In this document: positions 25,101 to 36,785 of the stretch, in pieces
Position numbering within the stretch: position 1 is the stretch's first letter
Layout of the letters: each line of letters starts with the position of its first letter
NCBI GenBank assembly: GCA_000711775.1
Contig: ARYC01000787.1
Location: 1-64,000, forward strand
Length of the DNA: 64,000 bases
Reading direction: 5' to 3'
From: Oxytricha trifallax
Taxonomy: Eukaryota > Ciliophora > Spirotrichea > Sporadotrichida > Oxytrichidae
Notes under the pieces: model-generated
What the model saw: only the letters and a program-made list of their open reading frames with translations
What the model was told of the DNA's origin: nothing
The model's database searches: none
Made by a program: the position numbers and the translations under genes

Positions 25101-25700
25101 AAAATCCATTCCTTGATTTTGATTGCTCTTAATCTATTTTACTGATAAATTTTTTACTGACTCATCACTTGAATGAATTTGGAATGATGACTCAAACTGC
25201 TGATAGCCTAGTAATAATACAATTGTTAATTGCTATTATCACTCTACTTTCTCGATTGAGAGATGTTATTTATAAATCCACCATTATCATTATGATTGTT
25301 ATTTCAACTTCTGTTCTATTAATTTGAATAAGCCGAAATCATTTATTTACTACGGGCTTAAGAAAATGATTGCTTGCTTTTTGCTTCAGGCTATTTAATT
25401 GTTTGTTAATTTACTAGATTTTCTTTTGGGTAAATTATTTCATAAAGCTTCTTATCATGCTTGTCAAAGTCATTGATATTGTAACTAGACAGTTAAGTCT
25501 GTTCTTAAGTAACCTAATTTATCATTAATACTTTGGTATAATTAATTTTATTTTGACTTATTAATTATCAGTTTTAATAAATTTCGTTTCTCTCTGAATT
25601 TATAATTTCCCTTATATTATTATGCCATAAGAGCTGATGGTGAATTATAATGAATCTGATGAGGCTATATAATTTGGAAAATTAGGTAAACCTCTAACAT

Positions 25701-25772
25701 GGGTGTTTGGTCTCGTGATATGATTCTCTCTTAGGGTGCGAGAGGTCCCGAGTTCAATTTTCGGATCACCCC
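25701..25772 (+). tRNA. tRNA-Pro (AGG), degenerate, possible pseudo-tRNA
   Basis: Cloverleaf: acceptor GGGTGTT/ATCACCC, D arm at about 25708-25721, anticodon loop TTAGGGT with AGG at 25733-25735, T arm CCGAGTTCAATTTTCGG. A T-rich run (CTTTTTC) follows at about 25777, suitable as a Pol III terminator. Defects: one acceptor mismatch (T6-T67), one anticodon-stem mismatch (CTCTC against GCGAG; the common eukaryotic tRNA-Pro has CTCGC), and GTGATAT in place of the usual GTGGTAT in the D loop. Identity is clear; function is doubtful. Confidence 0.75.
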
Positions 25773-25784
25773 TCTACTTTTTCA

Positions 25785-26460
25785 AAAATATGATTAAATT
25801 TATCCAAAAAATTATCTCTAATTCTTATTTTTGATTATTTATTTTGTCATCCTAATTTGTCATAAGAATCCACTAAACATATTAGGAATTTATAAATTTT
25901 TTAAAAAGTTTCTCTATTTCTAATATTAGAGTAAATTTTTGAATTAAAATGGATTGACTTAGATTAATTAATCATAATACAGTTTTTTAAAAAAATAAAA
26001 TATAATAAATTAACTTGATTTTAACAAAATATGAGAAAGAAAGACAGAATGCAGACTTAAGTCATTTTTGGCAGTTTAGAAAGTAACAAACTATTTTATA
26101 ATTATCGATATGACAATTATGATGTTATTGCGAATAAAAATTATTGAACAACTAGGACAACTCATTATAATTTGAGGCATACAAAATAAACACAAAAAAT
26201 TTAGTATAATCACTACTTTGGAATTAAATCAAAGCAGCGCTAAAAGACTATAATACTAAAATGCTCACTAGAAGAAATTAAATGATTTATTTTTATTTTT
26301 AAGATTAACAGACTAAGCAAGGTTGCTCTAAATCACTTAAACATATCAAATTATTATTTAAGTCAATATTGTTTGTGTTTAAAATAATAGCAAATATAGT
26401 GTATAGTAAAATAGTAAATTGACTTAGAATTCAATGCTAATATATTTTATGAATCAAAGG
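25785..26460. other. AT-rich spacer, no gene seen
   Basis: Very AT-rich with no supported frame. It should contain the upstream region of the plus-strand gene starting at 26466. Confidence 0.5.
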
Positions 26461-26465
26461 AAGAA

Positions 26466-29400
26466 ATGGAGAACTTCCTAACGAATCAAAGTGGGTCAGG
26501 AGATTACCTTCTAAACCCTGACATAATTTACAACTATAAAAACTAGAAAAATAACACATAAAATTTTCTAGGAATTGATGGAAGCAATAATAATGAGTAA
26601 GAATAGGAGATACAATATTTAAATAGAATTTATTATTAATTTGTGAGCAAGAAAGTTAAGAAAACACTTAACTAAAACTTAATTCTTGATGAGGAGCTTA
26701 ATCATAGGTTTTTAATTTTATATATATATATATATATATAATCAGGATATTGATATGAATCAGAAGAGCGCAGTCAAAAAGAAAGATAGCTAAAATACGA
26801 AAAATAGGCGAAAATATTAAAACATAATATTGTTTAAATATCATTCATAACGTAATGACAAAGTTCAAGCTAATTTAAATGTTTGAAGTTTATTTAAATA
26901 GAACTTTAAGATAATTGAATAAAGCTAGAACTCATGATCACAGTTAGGAAAGTAATACTGTTAGATGTCTTGAAACTGAAAATTTGATAAACAATATGCC
27001 GTAATCCCCTAGCAAGAATGTGAATATCAGCAATTTAATGATATTTGACGACTTAAATAATCTGCTGGCAGACAATAAGCATCATTTTATAGTAACTTTT
27101 ATAGAATTAGCTTAGACAGTAACTGATTATATACTTTTAATAATTTACATAAGGTAGACTTTGTACATAGTTAAAATTAGATGAGTACTTTTGATAAAAG
27201 GCCGGTTGAGTTTGTATCAATTAACAGCAATTAAAACTATAATTTGAACAGAATAAACCAGCACAATCAGAAACTAAAATATTCCTAATTAATGACATAG
27301 TTTTAATTAAGTTGAATAGCCTATTTGTTATCATAATTTCTATATCATTTTATTAAGTTCATTCTACTTTAATTTGTGATTATATGTATAACTATAATAA
27401 TAGTAGAATGTTATTGAAATTTAGGGAGACATTGAAGATTGGCTTATAAAGGATATAAAGTAAAGCAAAACCAACAGAAATAACAAGGTTTAAGAGAAAG
27501 AGTATCAAAAGCAAAAACATGACGATTTCCTCTCTAAAATAACTTTGATTTAATTTGAATCATTTTTTAAAGTAGACTTATAAAATGTTTATTATCCAAA
27601 ATAAAACTTATAACATAGGTAACGAGCTTCACTGTCTAATAATAGCACTTAGAGACCTTAATCAAGAGTTTCCTAAAAAACTTGGAAAAAGTATATCCCT
27701 TTCAAAAACTAGTTCTAGCAGTTGTTCGGTAAAGATACGCAAAGTAAAAAGAATAGCAGACAATAATCTGTATTAGATAATGAAAGTTCTCCCATCAGAG
27801 ATTCATAAAAATAATCTTAATTAAAGCCATTAATCTTTTTAGAGTAATTCCAATTAATATTGTAGGAATACATTTGAAATTGGGAAATTAATATAAATTA
27901 AATTAATTATAAATCAAAATCGTGGCAGTTAAAGTTGGGCAATTGAATAATTTTGGGCTCATTCGATAGAGAATTCAAAATTAGCTGGACTTTATTAATG
28001 GCGGTACTATTTTATCTCATCCCTGGAGCGAGTTAACTCGACTTTAATTAAACCCTTCTAAATTCATTAAATTATACCCTCACATTAAATTGAATTTATC
28101 TCGCTCTCTGGATGCGATAAAATAGTACCGCCAATAATAAAGTCCAGCTAATTTTGAATTCTCTATCGAATGAGCCCAAATTGTTCAATTGCCCAACTTT
28201 AACTGCCACGATTTTGATTTATAATTAATTTAATTTAAATTAATTTCCCAATTTCAAATGTATTCCTACAATATTGCTTAATTTAGATTATAATACTTAA
28301 TTGATTAGCTTGATCAATAACTGGAAGATACCTTAAAAAAGAATATAACATCGATTGATAAGTTAAATAGTGGGTTGAATGAATTCGAAGATCATATACT
28401 ACCTAATGAGTATTTACTATTAAGTATTTTTATATTAAGATATTTTGTTAATGAGAGGAGCAAAAACATAAATGATAAGAGAATTATCAATTCAAAGAGC
28501 AATTCATAATAAGCTGTTCATTAGAATGTCGTAAATTTAGATGACGTCAACTTCTCTTGTAAATAAATGCTTAACAATGATAAATTAGGGTGAATTTAAT
28601 AATATAAATATAATTGCTAAAAAATTGTATACTTAATATTAAATAATATAAGTTATATTTAACCCATATAAACGTACAAATGGAATCTAAAATCGACAAA
28701 ATTAATCAATAGTTTCAAATTTGGAGAATTTGAATGCTTCTTAAATAAATTCATCTCGACCTACATTGCCCAAAATGCAATCTGAAATTGTGCACAAAAC
28801 TGATCCTAAACATATCAGTTATCAGTAATACCATGTACTTATTTTTATAATCACAGAATCACCATACGTTTTTAAAATAAAACTCTCAAATGTATTTATA
28901 CTAGCCCAATTAATTGCTTCATTACATTAATTTAAAGTAATAGCAAATGATTAAAGTATTTAAATCCATGCTTAATACTCAACTTTTGGAATAGAAGCTT
29001 TAATCTCTTTCATTACTTAATTTATTCTCAATTTATTGAATCTTAAGAGTTTTCAGTAAAAATATTGTTAATTACCATTATATTATCAATTCACAATTCC
29101 AAATCTAAGGAAACTTCAAAAGTGTAATAAGTTTATCAAAATAATACTCCTAAACTCATATTTAATTTAGAATAAATTTTGATTCTTATTGAAGTTAAAT
29201 TTTTAATTTTCTGCAATAACAGCAACTAAATTGAGTATTTGACTTAGAGAGAAAGAAAAAAGCAGTTGTAGAGGCAGCAAGTGAAACGTCACTAACAAGA
29301 AGTTAAGACATAGCAAAATAAACTCGATTTTATCGATATCGACCTAGATGAGTTTATTATAGATAAAATAGTATAACTCACTATATAGGAATTGATTAAT

Positions 29401-29827
29401 TGCCATGTGTAAAATTAAATGAGATGAGTTGGGAATAGAAGATGAAGAATTAAATTAAGAATTAACTAGTAGACCTGAGTAATATGAAGATTTTGAATAA
29501 TCTTAATATAGCTAAGTAGAAACATATTTGGAAGATTCTGATATTAATTATATATCCTGTGCAATTCAAAATGTTAATCATATTTTTAAAGTAAACAACT
29601 ATTACTTTTAATTTAATTTAAATTGATAGTAAGATTTAGTAGCAGAGAAAAAACTGAAATATCAGCCAAAACAATCATAAAATAATAACTAAATTTTCAT
29701 GGGGAGTCCTTCTAAAAACCCTTAAAAGTTCAATGAGGGGGGTGAGCTACTTTTCGGAGATGAAAACTTTGGATAAGAAGAGACTCATACCTTCAACCAT
29801 GAAGCTGCAATTAAATTAAAAAAGTGA
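26466..29827 (+). CDS. Large unrecognised Asn/Gln/Lys-rich gene in many MDSs
   Basis: ATG at 26466 (MENFLTNQSGSGDYLLNPDI) opens a series of plus-strand blocks with TAA/TAG as Gln: about 26466-26715, 26920-27070, 27185-27330, 27410-27845 (EDWLIKDIKQSKTNRNNK), 28300-28610 (SIDKLNSGLNEFEDHILPNE), 28710-28840, 29225-29400 (Gln/Lys-rich coiled coil, then DFIDIDLDEFIIDKIVQL), 29430-29545 (EDEELNQELTSRPEQYEDFE) and 29625-29827, ending at TGA 29825-29827. A 420-bp foldback element separates two coding blocks. Assigning all blocks to one gene is inference from strand, order and composition. No known domain recognised. Confidence 0.55.
26719..26740. repeat. (TA)n microsatellite
   Basis: About eleven TA units at an apparent MDS/IES edge of the gene starting at 26466. 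Confidence 0.9.
27857..28278. mobile_element. Foldback/MITE-like element, about 420 bp
   Basis: The two halves are near-perfect inverted copies: arms of roughly 150-165 bp start AATATTGTAGGAATACATTT and end with its complement near 28278, around a short unmatched loop (about 28020-28100). No coding capacity. It lies between two coding blocks of a gene, so it must be removed as, or within, an IES. Related copies: 54412-54830, the decayed ones at 38434, 45464 and 52491, and a remnant near 1430-1535. Shared internal blocks include ATAGAGAATT and AAAATAGTA. Confidence 0.9.
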
Positions 29828-29829
29828 GT

Positions 29830-30600
29830 TCTATAGTTTAAAATATAATAATATATTTTATATAAAGAAAATAATTATATTTATTTGTTTAAAAATATCT
29901 AAATTATTTAAATAATTAATATGTTCTCAAAATATTTCAAGTAATTTATGTATTTATTTTTTTATGTACAAGTTAGATTTAAAATATGAAAGTTTTGATA
30001 TAATTCTATCAAATATAAACTTTAAAAAATCTAAATATGATAACTATATCAATATTGCTCCTTAATGTAAATTACATTTTTAGATTAAGGAATAGTATAA
30101 GAATCGTTTTATAATAATATTTTTTAGCTTACATTAAAATTATTTCATTAATTAATCTTGCAAAAGAAATCTTGATTTATCTTGTAATTTTAATCGCAAT
30201 CCACATGAATACATTTCATTGATTTTAAAGTAAGGACATTATAGAAAGAATTCGAACATTTGAGTGGAAGAGTAATGAAATTTAAATCGTTAAAATATTA
30301 TTATAAATTGAATCCTGCGACTTGATTGGCTAAATTTATTGAGTGAGTGGTTGGAGGGTGTTTTGTATGTACTTCAATCGAACTTGCACTATCATACTAA
30401 ACACAAAATTATATACACAAAACTTTACAATTATGCTCAAGCTTATAATTAACTAACAAAAAATATTCAATAGATGAACCGCACTTAACTATCATTAGAT
30501 TAGTACTACGATTTTTGCAAAATAAAAGTCTGGTTTATTTGATATTTAGTCTTTAGTAAATGAACTAAAAATAATTAACTAAAAAGGAAAGAACAAAAAC
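29830..30600. other. AT-rich spacer, no gene seen
   Basis: Extremely AT-rich, with no supported coding frame. GTGAGTT at the 3' end of the previous gene (29823) could instead be an intron donor, so the gene might extend further. Confidence 0.4.
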
Positions 30601-30604
30601 AAAC

Positions 30605-31961
30605 TTGATACATCAGCAAGAGAAAAAAGTGAGAAAAACAAGCTCTAAACAGCTTTTGAGAAGTAAGAAGAGTGCTTGGGAAAATGCCTCTCCGAAATGC
30701 CAATTTCAGATGTGTGATAATGGCGGCTCAGCTTACCTCTCAGATACCTTATTAAGCGGTGTTTATACACCCTATTCAACATTTAGTGGTACTTCCAGAA
30801 TATAAATCTTAAATCTGAATGTAATATTTATATAACTTTGATAGGTAAGTAGTGCTTAAACCTATATTTTATGCTCATAATTTTGTCTTTTATTTTAATT
30901 TTAATAAAAATCACCAATTTCTTTAAATAAATAAAGTCAAGATTTCAAATATCTTAATGAATACTTAAACAATCAATTACTAAGTAAATTTCTTTTACAT
31001 TCATTTGTATTTTAAACATAAACAAGTTATAATAAATATCTTTATTTTGAAAGGGTTTATAATGACTGGTATATCCTTGAGCAATAAGAGAATAAAATAT
31101 TTTGCTTTTATACCTATAAATAAATGCCATTTTTCAAATTAGATGGTTTAAAATTTTCTTTTTGTATTACAAAAATTAAATGCCCAAAAAAGAATGATCA
31201 AGGAGCAAAGAAAATGCAACTAGAACAGGTACAACTTGAGATAAAGCATTAGAAAAGGACTACCATGCTATGGATCTCAAAGAACTGCTGATGTTTCACA
31301 GACTCGACCCAAAAGTAGAATCTCAGAGAGATCTTATTCACAATCTTAAAAAAATTAAAAAGAAGTATTCAAACCCTCTTAAGCTCATAAGCTGTAAAGC
31401 GGGGAGTCTAAGAACCTCGACACAGAATATTTCTTCTTGGATGAGGATCCATTCTTAGAGGAAAACCACCTTAAATTTCTCAAACATAAATCTTTGTCAA
31501 GTCAACAAAACCAACAACTGGTAAGTTAGATAATTAGAATCACTCATTACTTTGATATTAATAATTTTACTTATAGGGCAATGAAGATGATCATGCTTCA
31601 GACTCAGGAGTGATAGAAGCCGCCAAAAATCTTTTGAAACTAGCACTAGGGGAATCTATCTAAAAATACTTAGAAAACCCTTCTACCTAACTTTCAAGCT
31701 CTGGAATACATTTCATGTTTTATAGAGGACAGCTATAATTAAATGCATTTAATATACTATAAAAGCAAAGTAGAAATATCTTTGAAAAACATATTGGTAT
31801 TAAATTTTTGTAATTGATTGATATTACTATTAATGAACAGCAGTTCTAACGAAAACTAAGATGATAATGACTCTGAAATTTTAACTTCTTCTGTTTATAA
31901 ATCCAAGAATTCAAGAAAACTGAGAAGTAAATCATCAGGTAAGCGATCACTTAAGCAGTGA
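30605..31961 (+). CDS. Unrecognised Ser/Gln-rich gene with one short intron
   Basis: Plus-strand blocks: about 30605-30810 (LLRSKKSAWENASPKCQF, then YLSDTLLSGVYTPYSTFSGT), about 31170-31520 (QSGESKNLDTEYFFLDEDPF), then after an intron at 31521-31576, 31577-31750 (EDDHASDSGVIEAAKNLLKL), and about 31836-31961 (NENQDDNDSEILTSSVYKSK), ending at TGA 31959-31961. The protein looks low-complexity and possibly regulatory. In the 31170-31400 block a second frame is also fairly open, so the frame choice there is moderate. No ATG is fixed for the start. Confidence 0.5.
31521..31576 (+). other. Spliceosomal intron, 56 nt
   Basis: GTAAGT donor and TTATAG acceptor flank an AT-rich 56-base piece; its removal joins QQNQQL to GNEDDHASD in frame. 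Confidence 0.7.
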
Positions 31962-31964
31962 GGA

Positions 31965-33490
31965 TCATTAAATCAAAACTACCCAATGTTCCTAAAAATA
32001 ATAAAACTTAATGACCTAATTTAGAGAAAAGAGTGCGTATTTTTATGAAAAGTAACTTGTCTGCAATCAAGTTGTTAGATAAAAATTACCTAATATATCT
32101 AGAAATATACCACTCTCTCAATATAATGCAAAACTATTAAAATGACTAAGTATATTAACACCTTTATCTTCACAAGTAAATAAAACTAAACAAAGGGAAT
32201 ATAATTTATTCTTTCTTAATCAAATATTAAACAGGTTTTTTTAAATAAAATATCTATAATTAAATTGGCATAAACTATATTAATTATTTTCAATTTTATG
32301 TCAGCATTATTTGTTTGCATATATTATTGTTATTCAAGGCTTTTTCTCAATATTTTAAATAAATTGTATAATTCATAGAAGTATAGTTTTATTTTTTGGA
32401 TTATATAAAATTGATTAAAAACTTAGCCTAGTTTATATTTACACTATTTATTTGTAAGAGTTAATCTCAATTCTTTAATAATGAATTTATCAAATAATAT
32501 TGCTGGAAATTTAAACCATCTTAATTTTAACAGTCATTTTTAAAGGGCTCTTTTTGTTAATATTAGAGCATTATATCGATTTCATAATTATAATTACAAT
32601 AGGTTAATTTAATTGTATTCTCATACTTTCTCCTATCCTTTTACGATATTTGAATCCCCCTAAAACCCCTTAATATGAAGAGACTTAATTGTAGATATAA
32701 TCAAATTTTAATTTAATGCTTAAAATTTATCAATCAAAACTATAATATCTTTTTGTTTTTATAGATACAAAAGCCAACTGTATTATTTGTTCTTGATATC
32801 AAAGTATCAAATTTTATCAATTAAACTTTATTTCAATTTCGCAATATGCATAATTAATGTTTAAAATTACCGATAAATATTGCTAATTGCTTTCAACAAA
32901 CTAAATAAAGGTAATCTAATATTTATTTAGAAGAGAAATGGAAAGCGAAAACTTACCTTAATATATACATAGATAAATAAACAGTTTTACTAAGCATTTT
33001 GCTTGAGTTAACTTTTACTTAAGAATATTACTAAAAAAGTAATTTATTTGTTTTATTTTCTAGCTTTATAAATATCGATATTTATATTTTAATTCTATTT
33101 GGTTAATAAAGAAAACATAAGACAAATCTCACATTTAAGAAGAATATTGAAACACTTAAAGAATAAGATATTTCACATTGTGAAATTCACTCTTACCTTG
33201 ATGAGTGACTTATTAAGTCGGTAGCAAATAAATTTAGATTAATACTATGCTAATTTGAAGTATTTATCGCAAATTTTGCCTAATTTTATTAAAAGCGTGC
33301 TGTCAGTAGCGAAAATGGGGTTTTAGATGACAAAACGAAGTTCTTAAAGTTTTATAATTTATGGTATTGTAGAGGGTTAAAGTATTCAGGGATCACTAGA
33401 TATTTTATTATGAAACATATTATAGTTGTATTTAAAATTTAATAAATCTTTGAGTTGGGAAATACTGAAGTCATATAATTATATTAAGTA
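31965..33490. other. AT-rich intergenic or IES DNA
   Basis: No supported gene. It contains the telomere-like motif at 32656 and the upstream region of the FHA gene. Confidence 0.5.
32656..32675 (+). repeat. Degenerate TBE terminus or interstitial telomere-like motif
   Basis: CCCCCTAAAACCCCTTAATA matches the left TBE end (CCCCAAAACCCCTTAATG) with few changes, but the subterminal TBE sequence that should follow is gone. Probably an eroded end of an old TBE. Confidence 0.5.
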
Positions 33491-33504
33491 AAAATAGATA
33501 GTAT

Positions 33505-35048
33505 ATTGATTGTCAGTGTTTTAAGAAACATAGTGAAAGACATTTTAGAGAGTTTCTTTCAAATAAATGACAATGAAATAGCGGACAAACTATTTTAAGT
33601 GGTGTAAAATATAAATATTGATATCAACCAACTTTAAGAATGGTTTAAAGACGAAAATCAATTATATCAATAGCAGTTTAGTACAATAATTTTCCTATTT
33701 TAGGTGCTTGTGGAACTTTAGTAATCAGGGGATATATAGGCTATGGAGATTTTTAATAAGTAAGAGTTACCAAGAAGGATTTAAGAAAAAGTGTAGTGCT
33801 AGATTTTTATTCAACAAGATTTAGTTAATTGATTGGTATTACTTAAGATTTCTAGAAATATCAATGCCTTATTGAATTTAACCTTTAAGTTCTTAGTTAA
33901 GAAGATGAATAAACAGTTAAAAATAAATCTCTGATGAGATCCTATATGAATTAGATAGATGCTAGCTATTTCATATCAAGAATATTTTAAATTCTTAGAA
34001 CTTAGAGCAGCTCAAAAGTACATTTGAAGAGGACTGTTTCCACAATTACGCAAATCTTTAAAGTAAACTAATAAATGCGCGATATTCAATATTTTAGGTC
34101 GATGACTATGAATTAAACCTATAAAATGAGATTATTCAATTATAGCTTACTCCTATAAAATTACCAAAAGACTTCTTAAGCTAAAGTATTTAGGTGAACT
34201 AAACTCATAAAATAAATCCAATGAAAATAAATTAAGTTTTTATTTCACATTAAATCTTTAGAAATATCTCTCGACAAAGATGATAAAACTTTTGTTAGTC
34301 AAATAGGAATAAATTTAGAAAATCCTAAATTTCCATTTCTAAATTTTACTAATGATTTGGTATGACAGACAAATTGTAGAATGATGTGTAATATAAACTA
34401 TAAAAAGATGACGTGTTCTATCTGAGCACACTCTCTGATTATTTCGTAGTATAGGATATGTTTGAAGATTAAGTAGATATATTTTAATAATTTCTAAGTG
34501 ATAAACAACATTAAAATTCTGACAGACTTAAGGTATATCCCAGATTAAGGTCTTTACTTTCTTAAAATTAAAACATGATAGATGCTTTAGATAAATGCAT
34601 CGAAAATACCTTTACTATAAGAAATCATAATCAAACTGATGATCCTCAAACTTAAAACTATGACTAACTAGAAAGGCCATTTATTCATTTAAAATTTTGT
34701 GGATAAAATAAGTCATCTGCTCTTGTAGATACGGAAGATCCTGATTATATAAAATTCGATATCGAAACAATAAAAATTGGCAGATAGCAAAGCAAATATC
34801 GGAACGATATAGTTTTTTAAGAAAAGTTTACAAAAATTCATTCAAGTCATTGCGAAATTTAATAAATCAAAGGTTAAGGATGGTTTATTGTTCATCTTGG
34901 ATAATAGATTGGTACGTTTATGCTAGTGAATAACTAACATTAAATGCATAATCCTATGAAAGAGAGCAGTGAAATTTTCAGATTATTCGATGGCATGGAG
35001 ATATCTTCGGGTGGGTTCTCTTTCAGAATTAATTTGATAACGAATTGA
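33505..35048 (+). CDS. FHA-domain protein
   Basis: Plus-strand blocks at about 33505-33720 (NIDINQLQEWFKDENQLY), 33770-33990 (KSVVLDFYSTRFSQLIGIT), 34005-34360, and a long block from ATG 34362 to TGA 35046-35048. The last holds an FHA domain at about 34760-35040: IKIGRQQSKYRNDIVF, IHSSHCEI, then WFIVHLGQQIGTFMLVN. FHA domains bind phosphothreonine peptides. The usual SRxH is SSHC here. TAA/TAG as Gln are frequent. It ends about 75 bases before the Sec1 gene, on the same strand. The partner domain of the N-terminal part is unrecognised. Confidence 0.7.
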
Positions 35049-35123
35049 ATTATTTAAATTATAAATTATTTTGGCAAGCACAGCTTTTGTGTAACACTCA
35101 AGTAAATGAAAGAAAAATATGAA

Positions 35124-36742
35124 TGTATAAGAAATAGATCAATGAAATCATTAATTTAAAATATAAAATCACTCTTATGGAGCGCTCAATTGAGATTATG
35201 GAATTGCATAAGAAGCTTAATATCAACCAGCTCTTTAATATAAACGAATAAGCAAAATCAAGACTCATGTACGATTTACTTTAGAGAATAAGGCAGAAAT
35301 GTAAACTATCACCTAATTATATTATTCTTGTTATGGATGACTACTCTACTAAGCTTATTTCAAGCTTTTGCACTATGTTTGATATAATGGAAGCTGGAAA
35401 TGTCTACTAGGTTGATTAACTTAAATTGCCCAGAAAGAGATATCCCATGTCCGATGTAATTTATTTGATTGAACCAGTTTAAGCTTCAATTAGTAAAGTA
35501 ATTTTAGATTTTCCTGAAAAAAATGAATTTTCTTATGACTAATATGGAGACATTCATTTATGTTTTCTAAGCACAATGCCTGATGAATAAATCGTATAAA
35601 TGACTTAAAACCATAAACTTATTCACAAAGTCAAGACATTTTATGAGATAAATCTTATTTTAAAGTATGGCAAAAACTTCCTCAATAAAAAAACTAATAA
35701 ATCCTGATAAGACTTCGAAAGTAATTATTGAAGAACTAGCTCATAAGCTTTATTCCCTTTGTTCAGTTATGAATGAGAATCCTTACGTTTAGTATTAGAA
35801 AGATTCAGTACTTTGTGAGGAGATAGCCTTATTGTTTTTTAAGAAATTAGAGTATCTCTACAACTACAATTTTAATGGTGATAATAATAATCTGATGTAA
35901 TATAGAGAGCCTAGGGGGACACTTCTAATTTTAGATCGCACTTTCGATTTAATATCTCCTTTGGTTCATGATTATCATTATCAAAGTGTAATCTATGATT
36001 ATTTGAAAGTACCAGAGAATGGTACACTAAATAAAATTATAACAAAGGAGCAAGGTGACGATCAAAGATAAGCAGCATCAGAACAATCTAAAAAGCTCAA
36101 TGAGGATGACATATTATAGCAGAAGTACAAAGCCTTGCATTTTGCAGAGACTTTTGGATTTCTGCAAGACGAAATCAAGGGTCTCAGATAAGATCAAGCG
36201 AATATGAAAAAATTAGCAAATAAGGAAGAATTGCATCACGATGATATTTCAAAGATACTCAAGTCCATTCCAGAATTTGAAAAGAGAAAGACCTAGGTGC
36301 TCATCCATTTAGATCTCGCTCAGAAAGTAAATGATAAGATGTAAAATCCCAAAATGAACATAATGAAATTAATTGAATTTGAGCAGTCAATAATATCTGG
36401 AGTAAGCGACTAAGGTCAAACTTTATCAGAAAATTTTATTGCTAAAGAACTAACTAAAATCATCAAGATTTTAGGAAGAGCAGAGGATAAATTAAGAATT
36501 TTAAGCAATTATCTATTATGCTATGCTGATTTTAAGACTGTCCTGAGCTTAGTTGAGACTTAAGAAGGTTGAAGCTAATTAGAGACTATAATAGATAGGA
36601 GCCAGTAAAGAAACTAAAGAGAACTCAGCCTTAAATAAGTAACTCTGAATTTAATGAATAAAAGAGAAAATATGGTAATGAGATACAAGAAATAAACTAA
36701 ATTTTATTTATTAAAAAATTAGTTGTCATTATTAATTTTTGA
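35124..36742 (+). CDS. Sec1/Munc18-family SNARE-binding protein
   Basis: ATG at 35124 starts MYKKQINEIIN. The N-terminal Sec1 domain follows (YIILVMDDYSTKLISS, YPMSDVIYLIEPVQASI, FLSTMPDE, VKTFYEINL), then from about 35700 EELAHKLYSLCSVMNENPYV and the hallmark RGTLLILDRTFDLISPLVHD, followed by HYQSVIYDYL, with a helical C-terminus. SM proteins clasp syntaxins to drive membrane fusion. Two places break frame. Near 35680 an A7 run needs one base fewer (or a 10-nt IES). At 36548-36558 an 11-nt segment bounded by CTTA must be removed, joining KTVLSL to RRLKLIRDYN. The conceptual stop is TGA 36740-36742. Everything from about 35823 is repeated twice more downstream. Confidence 0.88.
36548..36558 (+). 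other. Candidate 11-nt IES in Sec1 (pointer CTTA)
   Basis: CTTA occurs at 36548-36551 and 36559-36562. Removing 11 bases keeps the Sec1 reading frame open into RRLKLIRDYNRQEPVKK; left in, TGA follows within a few codons. The same 11 bases occur at 45014-45024 and 52041-52051. The alternative is a natural C-terminus at TGA 36568-36570. Confidence 0.55.
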
Positions 36743-36785
36743 ATGTTCGATATTCTTAGAACCTAGCCCTATTAAAATAATAATA

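Noticed and set aside
27585..27776. 63-residue plus-strand ORF beginning MFIIQNKTYN
   Set aside because: Wrong frame of a coding MDS; the neighbouring frame with TAA/TAG as Gln is longer and continuous from 27410.
31270..31458. 62-residue plus-strand ORF beginning MDLKELLMFHRLD
   Set aside because: Fairly plausible, but the overlapping frame continues into EYFFLDEDPF and across a GT-AG intron, while this one hits TGA upstream and loses coding character downstream.
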